DNA of 64,000 nt. It comes from Gentiana macrophylla (Eukaryota > Streptophyta > Magnoliopsida > Gentianales > Gentianaceae). The position numbers were made by a program, and so were the translations under genes. The stretch covers positions 33,295,255-33,359,254 of the forward strand of contig CM047810.1 of the NCBI GenBank assembly GCA_026214975.1, in the 5' to 3' direction. The notes beneath the pieces were generated by a model, which worked only from the letters and a program-made list of their open reading frames with translations, was not told where the DNA came from and ran no database searches. Shown in pieces: positions 55,869-64,000 of this stretch; position 1 is the first letter of the stretch; each line of letters opens with the position of its first letter.

Positions 55869-56441
55869 TGACGATGCAGAAATCGTCACGGTGGCTTAGC
55901 GGTTAGCTTTTAGTGGATATCTGGCTTGTTTATGGATTGTTTGTTCGTATATTAGCCGGAGATAGGCGGTGGTGAGAGGAAGACGGCGAAATGAGTTTTC
56001 TTTTACAGAGCTTTGGCCTGTTTTTTGTGTATTAGAATGTCCTTGATTAGGTTACACAAGACTTCCTTTTATAGGAAGATTAAACTTAGGGGTGAAGTAA
56101 AAGACTGGCGGTGCGAAGCAGCTTAGTCACTAGTCTTAGTAGCTAAGCAAATACTAAATATCTAACAGCAAGTGGGTGAAATATCCAAGCGGCGACCCCT
56201 TGTGGTCGCCAGCTTCGTTGTCTGGCCTTCGCCCCCTGTTTTTCTTCTCAAGTCTTGTGCGGCCCCTTAGAGAGCCTTGTACCCATGGTCGTCCACCGAC
56301 CCCCTAGCTCTGACGAAGCTCTAGGAAGGGTTGTTGGCGGCGGCCTTGATTCTAATTCCCTTTGACGTCACCGTAGATGTAGTCGCAGCTTCCTCGGGCT
56401 GCTTCTAGGACTAAATGGTGGCGATATAATTTGTATCATCA
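55869..56441 (-). repeat. 5' LTR of gypsy element
   Basis: 573 bp, nearly identical to 43260-43838. It differs mainly by a missing GAGGTCGCC-type block at about 56208 and rearranged bases around 56090-56130. Confidence 0.9.
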
Positions 56442-58239
56442 TAGAGCATGCTAGCAGACATTACCTCTCTTTACCTCGGTTCTAGTTGAACCGAAGCACA
56501 TGCCTCAATCAAATGCAGAATCCTACACACAACTCTCTATAGATAAATTAAACTGTCTCTGTTGTTTTTTGAAACCTTGTTGTATCTTTTCTTGGTACAT
56601 CTAATAATCGTTGACTAAAACTTTCACGGTGTGAATAAAAGTGTTTTATTTACACAGCCGTAGAAAATAACCATAGACAGACCAATAGGCATCACCAAAC
56701 AACCAAAAGAACATCCTACCAAAAAAAAGTATAAGGCCTATATGGCATGTACACAAACATTTCCAAACACACAGTAAGCAAAACCAAAAGCAGGCCCATA
56801 ATAATTTTGCTTAGTGTAGAACTATATATGTAACCAATAAAACCAATGACTCGTATCCTGAGACGAAATAATATAGCGTAGATGCATAGAAGGAATGGCA
56901 AACTCATCGAAGAATGAAAGCCATCAAATAACATACATAGTAATTAGGAATGCAAGATTACAGTAGGTAAGTAAAGTATTACCATTAAATGTTGTGATTT
57001 TGAGGCGTTCTGCAATTAGAAGTGGAGGATTGTGTATGGTGTGCTCAAGTTCAACGCTCACAGGCTCTGCTCCGTATTTGTATGTTGTCATGATGATTGG
57101 TTGCTTCCTATTATAATTTTTGCAATGTATTATAAGCAGCACTACAACAATAGAAAAAACTGAACAAACAATTACATGTCTCATCATAACTATTAGACTA
57201 TTTAGCATTAAGAATGAAGTAATGGTCTAAAAAAGGAATGCAAGAATTGGTATCTATTTCTTTGGATCTAGGCGTACACATTAGTTGGTGGTATGAAGTG
57301 TACATAACAATTCTAATTCAGTAAAAGAATAAACCGTTCAGCTTGCAGCCAATATTAAACCTAAAGAGCAAGTTCCTTACTCATCATTTACAAGAACATA
57401 ATCTCTTGCCCAAAGTCCTTGTTTGACATATTTGATGTGGAACCTCTTAACCACCAAAGCTTTAATAGCTGCACATAAGACAAATAACCACTTTGTTATC
57501 ACATATTTGTAACAGAAACCATTAGGAATGTCTGAATAAATAAATAGTCAGTTACTTACTAATGTCATCCGCTCGATCAGCATGCCTACCAAATTCAGCA
57601 AATGGTGTATAGTCAAAATGACACGGTAGAATCGCCGGCACATCATCCATTATAGGTTTAACGGGAGTCGAACTGTTGAGGTACCACGTATACAAATAAT
57701 CACCAATTTGATATTCTTTTTTGGTAGGACGAATGTTGGCATTGGATATGTAGTAACGTTTGTATGGAAGCAGACTCCACTCAAATAAGCCACATCATCA
57801 CCAAACACAACAGCTGGGACTTTGTTTCCCAGTTTATAATGAGCAAAAAGTTCACTATCATGTCACATATGTTGTTAACAACTCTATGTAATTAGTTAAC
57901 ACTCAATTTAAACAGTATACCATCATATCAGTGAGCCAATAGTTTTGATATATCGTTGGATTATTAGTAGACTTGCTTGTTTCCACTGGACGTCTTTCGA
58001 GTAATACAGTCCACTTGGTTTTCATTGTGCTAACTTCCACAGCCGAATACATGGTCCGTGGATTCCTTGCCTTTGTGTATAACATCAAAACAAAAGATGA
58101 AATAAACAAATTTTCTTGGTCTGTATTATCAATAATGGAAAACTCATACTGCAATATGAAGTAGAACTACAGAGAATCAATTTATAAATAGTAACAATTT
58201 TATTGCATTTCTTCTTCAACAGCAAATTCTTTTTTTCTT

Positions 58240-61200
58240 TTAATATTTCTCTAAACACGACATTTTTAGTATTGTATGTAGTGTGCTTATAAAAAAAACT
58301 GGATTAATCAAAACTCTAATTAAGGCTATTGTTTTTTCTCGTGATAAAGCAACATATAATTGACCATGAGAAAATACTGGTTCTTTTAAATATACACCAA
58401 CTAAATCAAGTGTTTGTCCTTGTGCTTTGTTAATTGTCATAGCAAAGCAAAGCCTTATAGGAAACTGAATCCGTCAATAAGGTACCGGAGAATATTCTTC
58501 ATTGGTAGGTTGTAGAGGTATCCTATGAATAAATACTTGTTTTCCCGCACAATCACCATTCTGAATCTCAGCATGTATGACTCTTCTTTTTAAACTTTTA
58601 CATATCAATCTGGTTCCATTACAAAGGCCTTCACTCGGATCAAGATTTCTAAGCAATACAATTGGTGCATCAATTTTCAGATGAAGCCTATGTGGTGGTA
58701 AACCATTTGGTTACAGAGAATTTAATAGATCCTTATATTGCCCCTGGTCCGATTCATTAACTGCTTCATCATAACTTAGATATTCATATGAAGATCCCGG
58801 AAATTTAATAATCATAAGTTCATTTATTTCATCAACAAATTGATTTTTGGTTGTCAGAATGGCTATGTTAGTGTTTTGAACCACTTTCGGGGAATTAGAT
58901 TGGATATTAGGGTAAACAAAGTCAATTAATTTATCCAAGCCATCTTCTATATTGTTATGTTGTATTACCATCTAATTTGGTAACCGAACATCTTCAGAAT
59001 TAGCTGTATGAAAGGAACCATTTCCTATCTTTAACAAGAAAGCTGTAAAAGATGGATCTAAGCGAGCCCTAATGTATTTTGTAAGCTGTATTTTTTGTAA
59101 CTTAGACCACAACGGAGAACTTATTAATGTTGCATCAATAGTCTCATTTTTCGTTCCTCAGGAAACTATGGGCAATGTTTGTCTGAAATCACCACCAAGA
59201 ACAACAACTTTACCTCCAAATAAATCCTTTGAATCGAGAATATCCTGTAGCATTGTATTCAATGATTCAATAGCCTTACGTTTACACATTGGTGCCTCAT
59301 CCCAAATAATTAATTTGCATTCTCTAATTAGGAAATCCAACGAAGACTGTTTATTTACTTTACATGTACCAAATTCAGATAGATCTATCGGTATTTTGAA
59401 TCTAGAATGTGCCATACGCCCTCCAGGCAACAAAGAATGCAGCTATTCCAAAGTAGCATTAGCTAACGCAATGTTGCCCTTTGACCTAACGGTAGCCAAC
59501 AAAGCTTTATACAGAAATGTCTTACCGGTACCTCCTGGACCATCTATAAAGAATGAACAATGTTTCTTCATTGTAATAGCATCCATTATTGCTGTATATG
59601 CTTCTTTTTGTTTTTTGTTTAACATATTTACTGATTGTATATCATATTCACTAACTACTATACCTTTCTCAGCCTTTAGTTCTCTACTCAACTCTGCGCT
59701 ATTATTGAAAGAACATATTTTAGGTACTATACCACATATATCTATGTCTTTATCCATAGAACGTAGAAAGTTGTTGATCTGTTGTAAAACATCATTTCTT
59801 ATTGCTAAAAGAGACAATTGACCAGCTTTAACATAATCTTCAGAAATTGCATTGTCAAACAATTCCCATAATTTTCTGGGGTCATTTGGGCATGAATAAA
59901 CTAACAGGGTAGCAAAAAGACGTCTCAGTTCATATGGCATTGAAAAACTACATGCCTCTTCCATGCATTTTTCTTGACTGTCATCTAATTCTAAGAAACC
60001 ACGACTTAAAACTGATTCACGAAATGTTTCAAACACTTCATTGTTGAGTGTTCTCAAATCTTGAAATGACTTTGGACACCCTACTTTGGACAGTAAAAGT
60101 CTTAAAAAATATCGCTCACCTTTGTTAGGCTGCGCAATAACAATCCTGCCTACAGAATTACCTCGCTGTCTTAATTTCCAACATTTTTTATCATTTAACC
60201 AAACGAAATGATCAGGAAAGTCTGCATAAGTGCAGGCTAAAGTCTGTGCATCCTTATTATGTTTATTCATGTAGAAGAATTCAGTCAACATTGTTTTTTT
60301 TATAAAATTATTCTCTAAAACATCAGAAATGTTTTGTTTTTTATTAAATGTAATTGGTTGATGATTGGGTAGATGAACCTGTAAATGAATAACATGATGT
60401 TTTAACTCACCCATCGTAAATCTAAATATTCTCCATAAAGCTTCTGGAGCAGCCTCCCATCGAGCTGACACATAGTCTTTAATCTCATCTATAATTCCTT
60501 CACTATTACTATCACTAACATGATACATAACTTTATCATTTCCTTTACAAACATATTTATATATATACTTAACTGCATTAATGGTTGAACATATTTCGAC
60601 ATTTATATGGCAATCATATTTGGCTAGCAAATATGGATTGTAAGGTATCACCCATCTATTATCTAGCCAAACTTTCCTGACTTTAACTTTCTGGCCATCA
60701 TTCCTACGCCTATATATAGGGTAAGAATCAGAAGTGTTAATAGTTTCAGCCAAAAATGCTTTGGGATATGAACTCCAACATTTTCCGATCCTGTTCGTTT
60801 CATACAAACGTTGTCTGGATTAGCCTGACCACATGGTCCGTGCATCATGTGTTTCATGACTAAATAATACAGATGAGGATTTGATGATTTATCGGGTAAT
60901 TCAGCAGAAACTATTTTATCAAACTCTTCAGGTCTAAAAAGCTTAAACTGAGGTTTTAATATTAAAAAAAAATGTGCATGAGGCAAACCCCTTTTTGAAA
61001 CTCTATAACATATGTGTAAGCAGCAACCTGTCCAAAAATATTTTGTTTAAAAAGGTCCATCTTAAGTTTCTCAAGTTTACCATGAAAGACTCTGATTGCT
61101 AAATTTGGTCTATCTTGGGCTTGTTCACCCTTGCATAAATATTCTTTGATTTCAGGACAATTTGGATTACATGTTATCGTTATAAATAAATCGGGTTTTC

Positions 61201-62971
61201 CATATTTTTTACCAATGTCATTGCATCTAAATATTTTCGTTTCATATGCCTAGGCCCACCTGTAAAAGATGCAGGTAGTATGATCATATGACCAACCTGT
61301 GCACACTCGTTTTCACCCGAGGCCACGGCATTAGCAAGGCCTTGTAAATAATCACTCCTCATATTATCTGTTGAGTACTAAACCAATCTAATCTCTGTGT
61401 TTCCATTTTAACAAACATGTCTACACAATACTGCTGAAACAATCTATCAAAATGTAATATACCCGATTCATCTTTATCTCTAATTTGAATTTTATAAGAA
61501 TAGTATTCACGAACTGAAACGTTGGACGAATCAGGATCACGTAGGCCAACAACTGAAGAACGAAAAATAAGAAAACTAAATTATGAACAAGAATAATTGA
61601 AAAAATCGATATACAATCCTAAAAAAGATCTTATCTATGCATACCTTCTTGTTCATATTCCAAAAGTTCATCTACATTTAACACCTTAGATGGGTTAATA
61701 CCTTCAATCATATCTATTATTCTTTTCTGTTTCCGTTTACTCGGATTATTATCCCTTTTCCGAATACCTTGATGCCATCCAATATCCCCATAGGGAAACA
61801 TCAAAGGATATTGCAAAGGGTCATAGCAACCGTAGTAATACCGAATTGTGCGTGGTTGGTCATCATGATCATAGACCTGGATATTTCTTTCTTTAGGGCA
61901 CTAAGATCATCCGAAGCATCAACTATGGCAGCCACCTGTGAGACAGTGGGCTTGTTGTTGATCTATCGTCAAGTTACAAAATAAGAGAATTTCTCTTTCA
62001 TCTAGGTTATCATGCTCTTTCAAGTCCCTAAAAAACTTCGGCCACGGGTTTTTTCCTAATATAGACATAAGTTGTTGAACAACTTTTTCAGATAATCGTG
62101 GACAACTCTCTAGTCTACGGGGAATTTCATATTCGGTGTCATGAAAGTAAAACTGTAAATTTTTTAAACTGTTATCGTTTGCATTCAAACCATTTATAAA
62201 ATGATACATTTGTCCTTGCACCCTAAATGTATAAACACCTTTGTTTCTTTTGGAAAGTTCCTTATCACAGCGCACACCTAAAGAGGTAAATGCAAAGTGA
62301 TTATTATAGGTCCTTATACTATTTCTAAATTTTTTACTTTCTTGGTCTATAGAGGTCAACAGATTTTGCAAAACAGCAAGCAACTTATTTACTGATAAAA
62401 CTACCTCTCCTTGTAGGCAGCAGAAATTATCGGTTTCATAAGCCATTTTTTTTGCACAACAATAAACACAATCATGTTGACTTGGTAAAACCGACGATTG
62501 TCTAGGCACACAGGCCAAAAGATCCCTACCTTTTAACAACATTCTAACTGTGTTTGGTTTTTCTGTAAGAACATTAAAACCACTATTTCTTGTATTCATT
62601 ATCCCTGGTCCATCGGTGTATGTCATATTTAAGACCGACAATAACATTTTTTGCTTTAAGCGTAGAAATACAGTTTGTCTATTTTTTTTCGTTTCTGATT
62701 GTCTGTCACAAACAGCGGCATCACATGTTATGTAATTTTTTATGGCCTGTCCACCAATCCCTAAATCTACATAACTAACCGAAGATGCTAATGAACCTTT
62801 TACAACAGGAACAAAGCAGCTAAACACACCTATTGATCTCTGAAACTCAAAAGCAGAAGCTGGACAATCAATTTCATTAGATATACCACTAACAGTCTGA
62901 CTATTTGCATGTGACATGGAATTGGTTAAGTCAATAGCAGGCATTGGCCTGGCAATGCCCTTAGTTCGCAT
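58240..62971 (-). pseudogene. Helitron Rep/helicase gene, decayed
   Basis: Frame 62971-61919 (350 codons) is the N-terminus with CVYCCAKK and FAFTSLGVRCDKEL. PLQYPLMFPYGDIGWH (about 61815) begins the Helitron-like N domain. The Rep HUH motif is GLPHAHFFLIL at about 60985. The Rep tyrosines are in VKYIYKYVCKGNDK. The helicase follows in the frame 60807-59443: FFIDGPGGTGKTFLYKAL (Walker A). Then come LIIWDEAPMCKRKA (Walker B) and VVLGGDFRQTLPI (59433-59158), and motif [15 protein letters not shown] with LYVALSRE at 58440. Rep nicks and the Pif1-like helicase unwinds DNA during rolling-circle transposition. At least six stops or shifts break the gene. Confidence 0.85.
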
Positions 62972-64000
62972 TATTTAGAAAGAGGCGAAGAAAATAAAGC
63001 ACGTATAATATTATTGTAAGACACAATCAACTGTTCCAACTAAACTCAACCTACTATGACTATATCACAACACAAACACAAGGCTAACCACATGAAATAG
63101 ATAAAACAATAAATAAAGAACAACTAACTATCTAAAAAAAACACACTTGAGAACCCAAAGCTAAATTTTTCCTGGAACCAGACGTGCCATCAACTCCAGA
63201 CATAACAACTTACCTGAATCAATAATAAAAACAACATTAAGCGAGTGCAGCACATTAGAAAAGGTACAACAATGCACGACACGGGACAAAATGCAGCTTC
63301 TATCGGAAAAAACAAACAATCCAGAAGCTGTGTAAAAATCAACATAGAAACACTTGTAAACACAAACAAACCGCAATATTCTGGGCATAGTAACAACCCC
63401 AGAAACAATGAAAGAGAAAAAACATAACAAACACTTTATCTAACAGCTTAAAAAAGATCAACAATTGAAACTATTTGCAGACATATGAATAACAGTAAAG
63501 CACATAATCCCACTCACACCATCCTAAACAACAAAGCAATGTCACTAAACCTAACTAAAAAGTATAGGCACATATGAGTAAGAGAATTTAAAAACCAAGG
63601 GAAAAAACTATTATTAAGCATACTAAGATGCCTACCCCAGAAGACAAAAAAAAAGCTCATTTTTCCTCCACAATGAACTGGATACATTTATACAACCCAT
63701 CAAACCTCTTTGAACATGGATACAGCAAAAGTGAGCAAACACCATAAATATGTATCAAAACATTAAATTGTCTAAAGAGTATCCAACAAATCGTAATGAA
63801 TATCCAACAACAAATACTACATGCATAAACTCATAACATTCAATACCATTTCTATATACCATGAAGAACATAAACAACATGGGCCCAGGCTATATAAGAT
63901 GTTTGTAATGCTTGTATCATCAAAACCGTGAAACGAAAAATAACCCTAAATCATAGTTCATGCCTGACTAATACAATGGTTCATACGACCTCAGATTAAT
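62972..64000. other. upstream region of the Helitron Rep gene
   Basis: No protein-like frame is seen on either strand. Short open frames lack domain character. No TC-type Helitron terminus is visible on the minus strand. Confidence 0.5.

Larger units (their letters stand above)
43260..56441 (-). mobile_element. Ty3/gypsy retrotransposon, Tat type, with antisense genes
   Basis: 13,182 bp with perfect TSDs TAGAG (43255-43259 and 56442-56446) and two LTRs of about 575 bp that differ by few indels. Minus strand: gag, protease, RT, RNase H, a second archaeal-type RNase H, integrase. The extra RNase H and the gag type place it in the Tat lineage. Plus strand: two additional genes between integrase and the 3' LTR. 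The element is inserted in an intron of the Helitron RPA70-like gene, so it is younger than the Helitron. Confidence 0.9.
41364..58052 (-). pseudogene. RPA70-like gene of the Helitron, split by gypsy element
   Basis: This is a homologue of the replication protein A large subunit, a single-strand DNA binder that plant Helitrons carry. Exon-like blocks are 58052-57921 (KTKWTVLLERRPVE), about 57870-57560 (VPAVVFGDDVAYLS, a frameshift at about 57790, then PYKRYYISNANIRP and IGDYLYTWYLNS), 57468-57381 (GLWARDYVLVND), 57107-56983 (KQPIIMTTYKYG), 42932-42853 (KNILQVSFDPP), 42702 to about 42590 (YKENVDEILALVND), 42506 to about 42415 (IKTCWVAGKMTLI with the zinc-type CSGC), 42260-42140 (YHFDVRLRDESG, DAEILLGCNVVQL) and 41869-41364 (a frameshift before RTFPIVKLYAYEDLYPS). 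The two frameshifts argue against function. The gypsy element sits in the intron between 56983 and 42932. Confidence 0.75.
40878..64000 (-). mobile_element. autonomous-type Helitron, decayed, 5' end outside window
   Basis: On minus it carries a Rep/helicase gene (62971-58240) followed by an RPA70-like gene (58052-41364), the gene pair known from plant autonomous Helitrons. The proposed 3' end is CTAG at 40881-40878, followed by T, with a hairpin 15 bases inward. No TC terminus was found up to 64000, so the 5' end must lie further right. Without the nested 13.2-kb gypsy element the Helitron part in the window is about 9.9 kb. Both genes have stops or frameshifts. Confidence 0.65.

Noticed and set aside
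59072..59821. A 249-codon plus-strand frame
   Set aside because: It is antisense to the Helitron helicase (Walker A/B on minus) and is a shadow of that gene.
63161..63430. Small open frames on both strands near the right edge
   Set aside because: They are short, overlap each other on opposite strands and have the biased composition of AT-rich DNA. No domain is visible.

Overview
The window is nuclear DNA of a flowering plant, most likely a eudicot. It is AT-rich, and almost all of it is transposable elements nested in one another. One single-copy-type host gene was found, plus remains of a P450 gene, of a gag-only LTR element and of one unrecognised exon. No rRNA, tRNA, CRISPR or bacterial-type features were seen. 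Element borders were set mainly by matching target-site duplications (TSDs), so many are placed to the base.

Left third (1-23.7 kb). A composite gag-only LTR element (758-8317, outer TSD ATCAA) has three LTR regions. It carries a captured gene fragment and a 1.8-kb solo LTR of another family. Next is a decayed Ty1/copia element (8478-15261, TSD GGTTC). Its gag is split by a 1.6-kb solo LTR, and an 851-bp piece of its pol is tandemly duplicated together with a 177-bp MITE. Small DNA elements follow: a 320-bp MITE and a hAT with a nested Stowaway-like MITE. Then comes a 3.4-kb non-autonomous Helitron (18779-22204) whose body is a CpG-rich array of 22-bp monomers, open in several frames on both strands.

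Middle (23.7-41 kb). A second copia element on the minus strand lacks its 5' LTR and runs directly into the 3' end of a CYP80-like cytochrome P450 pseudogene. The P450 is further broken by a hAT element that contains a copy of itself. The one recognisable host gene, a plastid starch-synthesis protein of the PTST family (PTST3-like, minus strand, 12 exons, 32995-40565), follows. Every exon phase closes except in exon 2, which is one base short.

Right third (40.9-64 kb). A large autonomous-type Helitron on the minus strand carries a decayed Rep/helicase gene and an RPA70-like gene. Its putative 3' end lies 313 bp upstream of the PTST3 start codon, and its 5' end is beyond the window. A 13.2-kb Ty3/gypsy element of the Tat type (43260-56441, TSD TAGAG) is inserted in an intron of the RPA70-like gene. 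It encodes gag-PR-RT-RNH-aRNH-INT on the minus strand. On the opposite strand it has two extra genes, each behind its own TATA box.

Functionally, only PTST3 would serve the plant. The other coding sequences are mobile-element genes in various stages of decay or the dead P450.
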